From the NCBI RefSeq assembly GCF_019578655.1, contig NC_063260.1, positions 9,798,501 to 9,862,500 of the forward strand: a stretch of 64,000 nt of DNA. Direction: 5' to 3'. Numbering within the stretch: the first letter of the stretch is position 1; every line of letters begins with the position of its first letter. Positions 35,961-47,997 of the stretch are shown here, in pieces. The notes under the pieces were generated by a model that saw only the letters and a program-made list of their open reading frames with translations, searched no databases and was not told where the DNA came from. Both the position numbers and the translations under genes were made by a program. This stretch comes from Ricinus communis (taxonomy: Eukaryota > Streptophyta > Magnoliopsida > Malpighiales > Euphorbiaceae).

Positions 35961-37600
35961 ATGAATTTAGAATCTTTTTTCTGTAGATCTTCTTCTTTTT
36001 CAAACTCTTCTACCTCTGAGTCTTCAAGGTCTAAAGGATTAGTAAATAGTGAGAAAATCACTATTGAAGATTTTTCAAATCATATTGATGATTGGGAAAT
36101 ACCTAAGATTTAAAAGAAGCAAATCTATGAGTTTTCAAATTTTCCTATCTTCAAAACTGATTTTACTATCAAAACTAAAGAAAGAGATATTCAAATTTCA
36201 AAGCCTTTTGAAGAAATCTATCTTTTGAATCCAAAAATCCTCCAAAAACATAAAGAAAAAGACTATAAATACATTCATATAGGCCTTGTCCAGGTAGGAA
36301 TAAGACCCCTTACCAGAGAAAGTTTAGATACTTCCATCTTAGCAGTTCTTAGAGATGCTAGGTTTACAAATTTCTTTGATTCTTTATTAGATACTGTTGA
36401 GTCAAGCCTTAATAAAGGACCAATTTCTTTCAATTGTTTTCCAAATATTACAATTTCTTTAAATGACAAAAATATTTTAAAGAGCATTGTTCTCCAAATA
36501 AAAACACATAATTATAAAATACTTAGAGGATCCATTCCAATAGCATTGATTTTCAAAATACATTACAAAACCATGATTTCTGCTTTTGGTTCGAAACACA
36601 AACTCCACTCACCAAAAGGAGAAACCTTATTCCTCTAAACAGATCTTTCTAAATCCAATGCAACTATTCCAAAAATTATTCAATGGAAGATATCACTCTT
36701 CCAGAAGAATGGATCCTTGAAGGTGCAACCCAACCTGAATCACCAAAGTAAACAGAACCAAATACCAATCTCAGGAACATAATCCAGTATCTAGATGGGA
36801 AAGTCAAGCTTACATTCAACAGGAAATCAACTTCTTCTAGATTTTCTGATGATGATTCTTCAACCTCAACCATAGATATTGGAAGGGTATCAAACATACC
36901 TTATGTTATTTATGCCCCTCACAAAGAACCAACTCCATCACAAACACAACCAAGATTTTCAACATCTGATATACCAAGCTCAAACACCATTTTATAAAAT
37001 GTTGATTATTAAAGCAATATACCTAGACCTGTTTACAATGAACCAAAGAAAGATGATGATATAGAGACCATCTCTACCCCCTCTTCGCCATCACCATCTG
37101 CAATAACCCAAAATCTAGAAGTAGAAATCAACATGATTTCAAAGGATTTTCAAATCAATAAAAAGCTTTTACATGAAGATTTCTATTCAAAGAAAAATCA
37201 TTCAAAAAAACTTTGGTTTTTTAAACATTTTCTACAAGAAAAGGACAGTATCCAAGAAGGATACTACCAATTTTGCATACAAAAAGAATCCAAATCAAAT
37301 TATTTGATTAGTTTCAAATTTATTGCAAAGAAAACAGTATCTTTTATCCTTTCAAAGAAAAACTCATTAGTCCTGTTACTGTAAGGAACAAGACTCCAAA
37401 GTGGAAGGTCGGAGAAAACCAAACCATCCAATCTGAATATCCTCCCCTTAGGAAAATAACCATTTCTTATGGAGAGAACGAAATAGAAGCCGCACCTTAC
37501 AAATTAGTAGGAAAAGAGCTTGAGAAAAATGTCAAGAATATTGTTCAGTAGAAAAATTTCTCAAACACCTATCTTAACACAATAGAAAAATAACTTGTTA
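35961..37600 (+). pseudogene. Movement protein (30K) region, copy A1
   Basis: From ATG 35961 the frame reads MNLESFFCRSSSFSN and stops after about 50 codons; a long open piece follows (36225-36638, 137 codons) with YIHIGLVQVGI, FPNITISLND and SIPIALIFKIHYK, typical of 30K cell-to-cell movement proteins of caulimovirids. More stops lie near 36640, 36750 and 37000. The complete version, without interruption, is copy A3 on the other strand. In the virus this protein widens plasmodesmata. Confidence 0.83.
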
Positions 37601-38982
37601 GGATAGAAAGCCAAATTCAAAAACCTCCTACAGTCTTCACCTCTCCGATTCCCAACACTGGTCATCCAAAAGAGATAAGCCAAACATAAAAGCTCAAAAA
37701 CCCAGTCTTTAAACCCTATCAGATCTCAAAGCCTAGTCAAGACCAATTTCATAAGCAAACCGAGTTTGCTAGAGCAGTCAGGGAACAACTTAGCAAATTA
37801 GCCACTTCCGAGTCCTCCAAAAACCTAGTTCCTAATACTCCTCAAAGCAGTAAAAATATCAGTGCTATAGATCAAGCCCAAAGCAATGAATCCAATGATT
37901 CAGAGCTTAAAAGTGTCACTGAAAAACCCTCCAACATCAATAGATTGGGATGGCAAGCCCATAGATTGACTTGGCATACTTCTAGGAATACTGCCCCGGA
38001 TTTAGAGATAGAAAATAGAAATAATATCCTCACCCAATCTAGGTTCAATGCTTCCTCCATCTATGAATGGAATATAGATGGAAAGTCGGAGTACAACATT
38101 CTTGGTCTCTTACAACAGATGACCATGGCAGCTAATGCCTACAAAACCCAAAGCGGTACCTCCGATAGAGCTAAAGCTGAGCTCCTTATAGCTGGTTTTT
38201 CTGGCCAGCTTAAAGGATGGTGGGATTACCATCTCACCCAAACACAGCAGCTCCAAATCCTAGGTGCTATCCAAACCACCATAGAAGGGACCCCCATCTT
38301 AGATGAGCTAGGAAATCCTATTGAGGATGCTCTGTTAACCTTAATCTTGATGATTTCCCTCCATTTCATAGGAGACCCATCTCTTCTAAAAGATAAGAAT
38401 GCTGGGTTTTTCAGTAATCTAACCTGCAAAAAACTTAGCAACTTCCAAGCTTATAAAGACACTTTCCTGACCAGATTCATGCTTAGGGAAGATTCAAACC
38501 AACCTTTCTAGAAAGAAAAATTCTTAGCTGGTTTACCTAAGATACTAGGTGAAAGGGTTAGGAATACCATAAGAGAAGCTCATAATGGTCATATCCCTTA
38601 TGATTTTTACACTTATGGCGAATTAGTTAGCCTTACTCAGAAGGAAGAATTAAAAATCTGCCATGACCTTAAACTCCAAAGACAACTCAAATGGGAAATG
38701 AAGAAGACTAGACAGGAGCTAGGTAGCTTTTGTAACCAGTTTGAGTATAATCCCATAGAACCTTCCCCTACCTGCAAAGGAAAATTCAAAGAAGACTTTT
38801 CTAAACCTTTTAAGAAAAAATATTTTTTCAAAAATAGAAAAGTGCCAAAAAACAGAGAGAATTTCTATAAAAGACCATCCTCTTCTAAATTTCCAAAACA
38901 AAATTCCAAAAAAAATTTTAGCAAAATTACTTGCTACAAATTTGGGAAAAAGGGACACACTTCAAAGTATTGCAAGTTTTCT
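37600..38982 (+). pseudogene. Coat protein and zinc knuckle region, copy A1
   Basis: The open stretch 37945-38511 (188 codons) carries YEWNIDGKSEYNILGLLQQM, AGFSGQLKGWWDYHLT and DTFLTRFMLREDSNQPF, hallmarks of the caulimovirid coat region. A second frame (38698-38997) is Lys-rich and ends in a knuckle CYKFGKKGHTSKYC, in which the second Cys is Phe. The sequence leaves the virus order at about 38983. Confidence 0.85.
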
Positions 38983-39050
38983 AAAGCAGTTTTGTAACTG
39001 TCTTTAGGATGAATCTGGATTTGCCAAAATCCTAATTTCATATCAAACTT
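38983..39050 (-). repeat. Inverted copy of reverse-transcriptase sequence replacing the protease
   Basis: This 68-base stretch is the reverse complement, with a few changes, of 39315-39382 in the reverse-transcriptase region of the same copy. It sits where A2 has the knuckle-to-protease part (about 1.25 kb, 47545-48795). Confidence 0.85.
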
Positions 39051-39056
39051 TCTAGA

Positions 39057-40328
39057 AAGAAAAATGAATGAAACCCTAGAAAGTCATTGTAGAATAGAAA
39101 TAAAAGATTTAGAGTAAAAGGGTTTGATTACCAAATCCAGATCCCCCTGGTCATGTGCAGCTTTCTATGTCAACAAAAATAGTGAGATAGAAAGAGGAAC
39201 ACCTAGGTTGGTGATTAATTACAAACCATTGAATAAAGCTCTAAAGTGGATTAGATACCCAATTCCAAACAAAAAGGATCTTCTTCAAAAGCTTCATTCC
39301 GCTTTTATTTTTTCAAAGTTTGATATGAAATCAGGATTTTGACAAATCCAGATTCATCCTAAAGACAGGTACAAAACTGCTTCTACAGTTCCATTTGGCC
39401 AGTACGAATGGAACGTAATGCCTTTCGGATTAAAAAATGCTCATTCTGAATTTTAAAAAATCATGAATGACATTTTCAATCCTTATTCAAAGTTTTGCAT
39501 TGTCTATATCGATGATGTGTTGATATTTTCAAATTCTCTAGAGCACCATTTCAAACATTTGGAGACATTTTTCTATGTTGTTAAGAAAAATAGTCTTATA
39601 CTGTCAAAGTCCAAGATATCTTTATTCCAAACAAAAATTAGATTTCTTGGCTACTACATCTCCCGGGGAACTATCACCCCAATTGAAAGGTCTCTAGCTT
39701 TTACTTCAAAATTTACAAACAAAATCTTGGAAAAAACTCAATTACAAAGATTCCTTGGCAGTTTAAATTATGTGATGAATTTTTATCCAAATTTGAACTG
39801 TCTAGCAAAGCCCCTCCATGATATATTAATGAAAAATCCCCCTGCATGGACTGATGAGCATACAAAGATTGTCCAAAGCATTAAAAAGCAAGTTTCTGAA
39901 ATACCATGCTTACACCTAGCCGATCCATCTGCATTCAAAATTGTTGAACTGATGCATCAAATTTAGGATATGGTGGGATTCTTAAGCAAGTTCAAAACAA
40001 CAAAGAATGTATTGTCTAGTTTACTTCTGCACACTGGAATGATACACACAAAAATTATTCAACTATCAAAAAAGAAATTTTTTCGATAGTTTTGTGCATT
40101 TCAAAATTTTAAAGCGATATTTTAAACCAAAAATTTCTTTTAAGGATTGATTGTAAATCCGCCAAAGAGGTTTTACAAAAAGATGTTCAAAACATAGCTT
40201 CAAAACAGATTTTTGCTAGATGGCAAGCCATTCTTTCTATTTTTTATTTTGGAATCGAATACATAAGAGGAGATTCGAATTCAATTCCAGATTTTCTAAC
40301 CAGAGAGTTCCTTCAAAAACAGGAGTGA
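39057..40328 (+). pseudogene. Reverse transcriptase/RNase H, copy A1
   Basis: Open pieces 39124-39342 and 39463-39966 (167 codons) show RLVINYKPLNKALKWIRYPI, FSKFDMKSGF, the catalytic YIDDVLIFSN, a thumb region (LQRFLGSLNYV) and the start of RNase H. RNase H continues through stops to IPDFLTREFLQKQE at TGA 40326-40328. At least five lesions are visible, including stops around 39343 and 39457. Confidence 0.87.
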
Positions 40329-40330
40329 AA

Positions 40331-41335
40331 ATGCCAAGAAAATCAAAAGCAACAAAGAAGAAAAGTCGACAACAAATTCAAAGCCTGTTCAAAGTCTAAA
40401 AAAGGAGATTTTACCCTCCTCTTCAAAGCCTATCAGAACCCGGACCGAAATCATCCAGGAAGAAATTGACAAAAGCAAGGAAGATCCGGCCCAACACCAA
40501 TTACAAATTCAGGAGTGGCTTGCTCAGCAAGATCCTAAATTTCTAAAAAGGGTCGAAGAATATTCAAATCAAATGATACAACTTTACCCCGAAGTCTCTC
40601 CAAAGACATCCTCCTCTTCCAACAAAGGTAAAGGTATACTTTCTATTCTTTTTCAAAACTTGAGACAGAAATTTTTCCTCAAAACCTATCTCAGAGCTCT
40701 CAAAGTATTTCAAAACCCAACTCTCAAGTAATAGTTTTGTCACAAATAAAACTTTTCAAAACCAATGAGTATATAGAAAAGCAAAATTTTCAAAGCATTT
40801 TAACTATTGAGGAAGGATCTTGTACAGAAAGCCCCTCAAAACTAATTTCAAAACTTTTCCCTCCAAGATGGTACTTCAAACCATGAAATATATCTAAGCC
40901 CCAATCTTACTACCAGTGTATCCTTGAGGTAACTGGTTCTGCAAAGTTCAAACACTGCAAAAAACATAAAGACCACAAAGACTCTGCATATTCCACATGC
41001 ACCATCCAAAGAATCCTCCACCCTTCAAATTGGGAAATGGATTTACATTCATCAAGATCTTTTCTAACTTCCCTCCAAAGAACCTACCCATCAAGCCTAA
41101 ACATTTCTTTCAACTATTGGGATTACCAACAAGCTTGGTTTAATACCTTTATTCTTCAAAACGAAGGACAAAACCATTCTTGGCTTTTCTACTTCGATAC
41201 AAGCTCAATCCAAACTTCAAAGATTCCATATTGGTTTAAACAATGGTGGAATTTTTATGGCAATGTTTAATCTATTCAAAGCCTACTATAAACCAAATAA
41301 AATAGAAAGACGTTTTCCCCCTTTACTTTTATTTT
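40331..41335 (+). pseudogene. Lineage A ORF2, first part (split by solo LTR)
   Basis: ATG 40331 follows the polyprotein stop by two bases. The start is basic (MPRKSKATKKKSRQQIQ), then acidic Gln/Glu-rich stretches in a shifted frame. The open piece 41037-41270 has NISFNYWDYQQAWFNTF, SWLFYFDTS and PYWFKQWW, a pattern known from the second ORF of endogenous caulimovirids, whose role is unknown. It is interrupted at 41336 by the solo LTR and resumes at 44119. Confidence 0.72.
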
Positions 41336-44113
41336 TGTCACGACCCCACCCGTGGGCCCGTGACCGGCACTAGGGAATGGGTAGGCTTAAGGCCACCGAA
41401 ACCCGTAGTAAGCCTGACACTCACTGATTTAAACAAATCTCATCTCAAATCAATATTATTAAAACCATAAATTATCTTAATAGTTACACTTTACAAAATT
41501 TCTTCGGTCTACCAAAAAAACTAGGCGAGACCCGAAGCTCAGAAAATTTACAACTGATACATTTACTATTACTACTGCGGAGAATCTAAGATTTACCAAT
41601 TTACATACCAAATCAAATACATCACCCGATGATGAAGGAGTCGGCCACTGAATAAGAGTCATGGAGAACTAGGTCAAATCAAAATAAGAAATGAGACTGT
41701 TAGTCTCGAGAGTGAGTTAAAATCAAATAATCTGGGGACTATTGCATTCTTCTCAGAAAACATAGATTATTCAAATTAGTATATCAAACCATGCTCGTAA
41801 ATACAAATCATACTATAATCATACCCTATTACTTTCTTCACAGAAAATATTAATCATTCGAATCAAAATATCAACCATGCACGTAAATACAATCCATATT
41901 ATAATCATACCATAATAAATAAATAAATGAATAAATAAAAATATATTTTTACTTTTACGGGACGAGTGGCTCGGTAGAACCCTAACCCCAAATTCTAATA
42001 GCCTTTCGGCTCTTAATCCAACAGTCCGGCACCCGGAGAGCAAGCTCGATCGGGGTCCTTACCTCCGACGAACACTTGAATTCCAAATAAGCCGGCCGGA
42101 GAGCATTGCTCGATCGGGGACCTTAACTCCGTGAATCAATCGAACTCGACCCGGAGAGCAAGCTCGATCAGGTATGCATAAATCCATAATAACCTTATAT
42201 CCATGATCATTACCGGCAGACGCCCGATGTAACCCATCAGGCGGCATGTTCTACAAGCCACGTTTCCCAAGACACAATCATCCATTTAATAAATATCATT
42301 GTATAATGAAGTCATTCAACCATATCAAATTAATGATTAACAATTAAGAGTAAAACATCAAAATTGTGGAAAACTGATAATATTTGAAATTATTATAACA
42401 TTACTATAATAATACTCATATTATCTTCAATAATTAATAATCCAGTAAAATTAATTACGTTGAGAAATTAGTAACCATGTTAAACATAAACTTCCAAAAT
42501 AGCATATTAAAATCAGACTTAGCAATAGTGCAATGATTAAATGACTTTAACTCACAGGATTGGCGACCTCCTAGCTCTGCTCCGGTGCCTCGGTAGGAGC
42601 GAGCCGAATGATGATCATCTAATCACGAAAAATAATTTATCAATACCGAGACAATCCATCATTAATCCTAGGTCTAGACTCCCAAGATCGACTGCTAAGA
42701 ATCTCGACTCGGAGAATTCTACCGAAAATCCGGCAGAACCTCCCCTACAACACGAACATTACCCCCCGTAAAAACGGGTCCAGGACCTGCCAGAAGGACA
42801 CTTCCAATATCCAACAATTTAAACAACGGGAGTCGGGTCCCCAAACTTCACTATTTCCGACTCGCCACACAAAGACAAAATACGAGGGCAGGCCAACCGA
42901 GGACAAATATTTATGACTCACAAATATCATCAAGTACTCAATATAAACCATTAGACACAATTAAACCAAGAATTTCTAAAACTAACGGGCCAAAGATAAT
43001 TACAGGAGTCCGATCGACGATCCGAACACACCATCGGACTCACAACGACGGCCGATGACGATCCCCGCCCGATTTTCCGATCCGACACCCGACCATCCGG
43101 AGAGATTTGCGAACGATCACGGTAGTCGATTTGCAAACGAAGCCCGATCGCCACGAACCGGGTGCCATCGCTGAAGCTTGAGATGAGGAGAGTCGGGATA
43201 TGTCCTCCGATCATCCATCCTCACGGGAGCTCACGGAAAGCCCAAAACACCGTCGCCACCATTATCTCTCTCCACCGGATCTTCCGTCTCCCGGCCACCA
43301 CAGGCCGGCCGCTAAAAGAAAGCTCGCCGTAGAGAGCCGATCGCCACCCAACTCGGCCGCCAACAACGCGGAAACGGAACACGGAAGCCGCCACACGCGA
43401 TTCTCGCTACCACGCTACTGAGCCGCCGGCCGCTACTGGCCAACAGACGCCGCCCACGCCCGAGTTTCGGCCGCCTTCCTCCCTTCTTCTACCACTCTCT
43501 CTCTCTCCCGATCTACTCTCTCTCTCCCCGATTTTTTTCCCTTCAATATCGACATTTGACCCCTGAACTTTTCCTTATTACAATTTAGTCCATCAACTTT
43601 CTTAATTACTTACAATTTCATCCTGCAGAATTCCAATTTGACCCCCAAACTTCTTTTTAGCCTTTCAATTAAGCCCTTAACTATTTAATTTGGGCCAAAA
43701 CAGAATTATTGAAAATACACAATTACAAAAATACCCCTGACCGACATATTTATTTAAGAAAATACCAAACTCACAAATTTCCATTAAAACCCCATAAAAA
43801 TAACATTATACTTTTAATCCTTATTCCAAAATAATCTTCCAATTAAATCCTACACACAATTAAATTAAATAATCAATTTCCAATTCAAAATTTAATACTA
43901 CTAATCAATTATAATACCAATTTTCTCAAAATTCTTTTATAAAAACATCCCTTATAATTTCTATCATAATTTTCCAATATATAATTTTATTTATATAAAT
44001 ATGCATTTGGGAAAATTTGAATAACCAAAATATAATCATTTCTCAAATAATTTACTTGAATAAAAATAAAGCTAAAATTAACTTAAATATATAAAAAAAT
44101 TCCGGGTGTTACA
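41336..44113 (-). mobile_element. Second solo LTR, inside viral ORF2
   Basis: On the plus strand it runs from TGTCACGACCCC to CCGGGTGTTACA, flanked by a perfect ATTTT duplication (41331-41335 and 44114-44118). Size is 2778 bp, and it is the reverse complement of the 917-3850 family member. It has no internal retrotransposon sequence. A GC-rich part (42960-43470) and a CT-rich tract (43480-43550) give spurious frames. It post-dates integration of the virus, whose ORF2 it splits. Confidence 0.93.
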
Positions 44114-44118
44114 ATTTT

Positions 44119-44534
44119 GTTCAAACTTTTTTCTCCCCTGGGAATGTGTATGGTATTTCCATTTCAACCAAGCAGCAGATGGAGAGATCATCCTTGCCCG
44201 AAGATTCAAAGTCAAATGGTGGGATAAATTCAACCACCAAGAAAAATTATCTCTAAAGATGGTATAAAGTTTTCTTTCAAAGAATAGCTTTTTGCCACCT
44301 CCGAAACAACAGACCACTTCTCTGGCACAGAAGTCCTTCATTATTCTAAAGCTAGTGGCGACTCAAACAAAAGAAGATTTCTTACAATTGATCAAACAGT
44401 TGTCGGAAACCGCCTCTTCCAAAGGAAAATCTAAAGCTTCATCTTCCTCTTCTAGCACCAGCTCAGCAGCAATAGATCTAGATGGTGACTCGAACGAAGA
44501 TGACTATTTTGGGATATTCAAACCCATCAAATAA
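44119..44534 (+). pseudogene. Lineage A ORF2, last part
   Basis: After the solo LTR the frame continues with LPWECVWYFHFNQAADGEII and FKVKWWDKFN, a stop, then 44292-44534 (80 codons), which ends in a Ser-rich and acidic tail (SKASSSSSSTSSAAIDLDGD) and stops at TAA 44532-44534. Confidence 0.72.
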
Positions 44535-44844
44535 CATCTTTATAAAGCCTTTGGGTTGAAAATAAAAAATGGCAGCCCAAAATATTTATGTAATAGGCCA
44601 AATGCCCAATAAATAAATAAATAAATAAAAGAGTCATTTAAAAAGAAAAGACAAAAGACTCTGCACCTCTACTTTTTTAAAAGTAAGAGATTCCTCAAGC
44701 GTGGCAGACAACTTTTGCAAAAGTCATGGAGCCCTTCACTCCATTTTCAAAAACATCCAAAAGACGTGGAGCCCCTCATTCCACTATGAAGAGCATCCAA
44801 AGCTTCAATTATGAAGCTTCAAGGCTGAAGACCTCTATAAGCAT
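44535..44844 (+). promoter_or_regulatory. Viral intergenic/promoter region between A1 and A2
   Basis: About 310 bp after ORF2: AATAAA-type repeats at 44610-44628, repeated GTGGAGCCC(T/C)TC(A/T) phrases (44720-44790), paired GCTTCAA/TTGAAGC elements near 44800-44825, and a TATA-like CTCTATAAGC at 44832. This is where a caulimovirid promoter is expected. Directly after it the sequence jumps into the middle of the A2 movement protein. Promoter function is inferred from position. Confidence 0.5.
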
Positions 44845-46178
44845 ATGGAAAAGGATTATAAGTATATCCATATAGGCCTTGTCCAGGTAGGAATAAAGCC
44901 CATTACCAGAGAAGGTTTAGATACTTCCATATTAGCAGTCCTTGTTGAGTCGAGTCTCAATAAAGGACCTATTTCTTTCAATTGTTTTCCAAATATCATG
45001 ATTTCTTTAAACGACAAGAATGTTTTAAAGAGCATCGTTCTTCAAATAAAGACACAATTACAAAATGCTTGAAGGATCTATTCCGATAGCATTAATTTTC
45101 AAAATTCATTACAAAGCTATGATTTCTGCCTTTGGTTCCAAACACAAACTTCATTCACCAAAAGGAGAAACACTGTTCCTACAAACAGATCTATCCAAAT
45201 CCAACGCTACTATTCCAAAAACCATTCAATGGAAAGACATTACACTTCCAGAAGAATGGATCCTTGAAGGTGCAACCCAACCTACATCTCCAAAGCAAAC
45301 AGGAACCAAACACAAACCTCAAACACATAGCCCAATTCCCAGATGGAAAGGTAAAGATCACATTTAACACAAAATCAACATCCTCTAGATTTTCTGAAGA
45401 TGGTTCTTCAACCTCAACCATAGTTATTGGAAGGGTATCCAAAATACCTTTTGTTATCTATGCTCCTTACAAAGAACCAATTCCATCTCAAACTCAACCC
45501 AGATTTTCAACATCTGATGTTCTAAATACACTTCAGAATGTTGATTACCAAAGCAATATCCCCAGACCAGTTTACACTGATCCAAAGAAAGATGACGAAG
45601 ATATAGAGATAACCTCTACCCCATCTTCACCATCACCATCAGCCATAACCCAAAACCTTGAAGCAGAGATCAACATGATTTCAAAAGAGTTTGAAATTGA
45701 CAAAAAACTCTTGCATGAAGATTTCTATTCAAAGAAAAACCATCTTAAAAAACTTTAGTTTTTTAGGAATTTTTTAAAAGAAAAGGATAGTATACAAGAA
45801 AGATACTATCAATTTTGCATTCAAAACAAAGCCCAAATCAAATTTTTTGATTGGTTTCAAATTCATTTCAAAGAAAATGGCATCCTTTATCCCTTTAAGG
45901 ATAAGTCCATTAGTCCTATCACAGTAAGGAACAAAGCCCCTGAGTGGAAGGTAGGAGAAAACCTAACTGTCCAGTCTGAGCATCCTCCCCTTAGGAAGAA
46001 AACCATTCCTTATGGATAAAGTGAGATAGAGGCTACACCTTACAAACTGGTAGGCGAAGACCTAGATAGGAATGTCAAGAACATTGTTCAGCAGAACAAT
46101 TTCTCAAATACCTGTCTAAACACTATAGGAAAGCAACTGGTTAGGATAGAAAATCATATTCAAAAGCCTCATGTAGTT
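44845..46178 (+). pseudogene. Movement protein region, copy A2
   Basis: Opens in the middle of the 30K domain (YIHIGLVQVGIKPITREG). A deletion after LDTSILAVL removes about 20 residues, and frame changes occur near 45060 and 45340; stops lie at 45758 and 46017. It is nearly identical at the DNA level to A3 (about 97 % over a 300-base stretch compared by eye), including shared acidic and Ser/Pro-rich segments at 45580-45660. Confidence 0.83.
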
Positions 46179-47285
46179 GTGACCTCTCCAATCCCCAATA
46201 CTGGTCAATCAAAAGAGTCGAACCAGTCAGAAAAGCTTAAAAACCCAATTTTTAAGCCATATCAGCTTACAAAGCCAAGCCAAGACCATTTCCAAAAGCA
46301 AACTGAGTTTGCCAAAGCAATCAGAGAGCAGCTTAGTCTTTTAGCAACCTCTGAGTCATCCAAAAACCTAGTACCAGATACTCCTCAAAGTAGTAGGAAT
46401 ATCAGTGCTATAGGACAAGCCCAAAGCGATGAGTCTAACGATTCAGAGCTTGAAAGCCCTATTCAAAAACCCTTCAATATCAACAGATTGGGAATCCAAT
46501 CCCTTAGATTGACCTGGAATACTCCTAGGAGTACTGCTCCAGATCTAGGAATTGAGAATAGGAACAACATCCTAACCCAGTCTAGATTCAATGCCTCCTC
46601 CGTCTATGAATGGAATATAGATGGAATGTCTGAATACAATATCCTTAGTCTCTTGCAACAGATGACCATGGCAGCCAATGCCTACAAAACCCAAAGTGGT
46701 ACCTCCGATAGAGCCATTGCTGAGCTCCTGATAGCTGGATTTTCTGGCCAGCTTAAAGGATGGTGGGATTATCATCTCACTCAAGCACAACAACTCCAAA
46801 TCCTAGGTGCTATCCAAACCACAGTAGAAGGAACTCCCATTCTATATGAAATAGGAAATCCAATTGAGGATGCAGTGTCAACTCTAATCCTCACTATTTC
46901 CCTTCATTTCATAGGAGACCCTTCTCTGCTCAAAGACAAAAATGCCGAGCTCCTTAGCAACCTTACCTGTAAGAAGCTTAACAACTTCCAAAGTTACAAA
47001 GACACTTTCCTAACCAGAGTCATGCTTAGGGAAGATTCTAGCCAACCTTTCTGGAAAGAAAAGTTCTTAGCCGGTTTACCTAAGATTTTAGGTGAAAAAG
47101 TTAGGAATACCATAAGAGAAGCCTATAACGGTCAAATCCCTTATGATTTCTACACTTATGGTGAGTTAGTTAGTCTAACCCAGAAAGAAGGATTAAAGAT
47201 TTGTCATGACCTTAAGCTTCAAAGACAGCTCAAATGGGAGATGAAAAAGACTAGGCAGGAACTAGGTAGTTTCACAACCGTTTGA
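46179..47285 (+). pseudogene. Coat protein region, copy A2
   Basis: An open stretch of 368 codons. It has an acidic/polar N-terminal part (DESNDSELESP), YEWNIDGMSEYNILSLLQQM, AGFSGQLKGWWDYHLT, VMLREDSSQPFWKEKF and LAGLPKILGEKV, the core of caulimovirid coat proteins. The frame ends at TGA 47285, and the basic, zinc-binding part follows in another frame. This is the best-preserved coat region in the window. Confidence 0.87.
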
Positions 47286-47304
47286 ATACAACCCAGTAGA
47301 GCCC

Positions 47305-47997
47305 GTGTCTAGTTGCAAAGGGAAATGCAAAGTTGATTCTTATTCAAAAACTTTCAAAAAGAAACGATTTTCCAAATATAGAAAGCCTTCTAAAAGCAAG
47401 GAAAATTTCTATAAAAAACCATCTTCTTCCAAATATCTTTCAAAATTTCCAAAGAAAGATTCAAAAAAAGATTTTTCAAAAATTACATACTTTAAATGTG
47501 GTAAGAAAGGCCATACTTCAAAGTATTGTAAGTTTTCAAAGAGACTCCATGAGCTCCAAATAGGAGAAGAAGTTTTAGCAAAAAATTCTGCTCTTCTAGT
47601 TGATTCTTCTGAATCAAAGTTCTCAAACAGTGAGGAAGAATTTCAAATTGATGAAATCAAAACCTCAACTGATTGTTTTGAGACAGATTCAGAAAGCTCT
47701 TCAAAGAACATTAATATGCTCACTAGGCAACAAGAAGCTCTTCTTAAAGCTGTAAAGCATATTAGTGATCCTCTTATTCAAAAACAGGTTTTAAAAGAGA
47801 TTTTAAAAACTGAATCTCTGGTTCCTTCCTCTAGTAAGAATACTTATGATCTTACTATGATTTTGGACAAAGGGAAGAAGTTGAAAAACCCTCTTCCTAC
47901 TGTTCAGGAACTCCAGAAGGAGATTAAAACCATCAAAACAGAACTCAAAGAGTTGAAAAAAAACAACAAAATGATTCTGTTTTGCTTCAAAGCCTGA
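47305..47997 (+). pseudogene. Zinc-knuckle and linker region, copy A2
   Basis: 230 open codons: a Lys/Ser-rich stretch, a knuckle YFKCGKKGHTSKYC (the first Cys is Tyr), then an acidic linker and a Lys-rich coiled segment (EIKTIKTELKELKK). In A1 the knuckle has a different lesion (second Cys to Phe). It belongs between coat and protease; the frame changes again near 47985. Confidence 0.83.

Larger units (their letters stand above)
35651..40328 (+). mobile_element. Endogenous pararetrovirus, lineage A, copy A1 (leader and polyprotein)
   Basis: A nearly complete caulimovirid unit on the plus strand: leader with tRNA-Met primer site, 30K movement protein, coat protein, zinc knuckle, reverse transcriptase, RNase H, then ORF2 (next entries). 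No LTRs and no integrase. Layout and recognisable phrases resemble florendovirus-type sequences of plant genomes; the genus is a judgement. Stops, frameshifts and a replaced protease segment inactivate it. It is visibly more decayed than A2 and A3. Confidence 0.87.

Noticed and set aside
42951..43421. Frames in the second solo LTR that resemble a basic protein
   Set aside because: They mirror the GC-rich part of the solo LTR at 917-3850 and are not conserved as frames.
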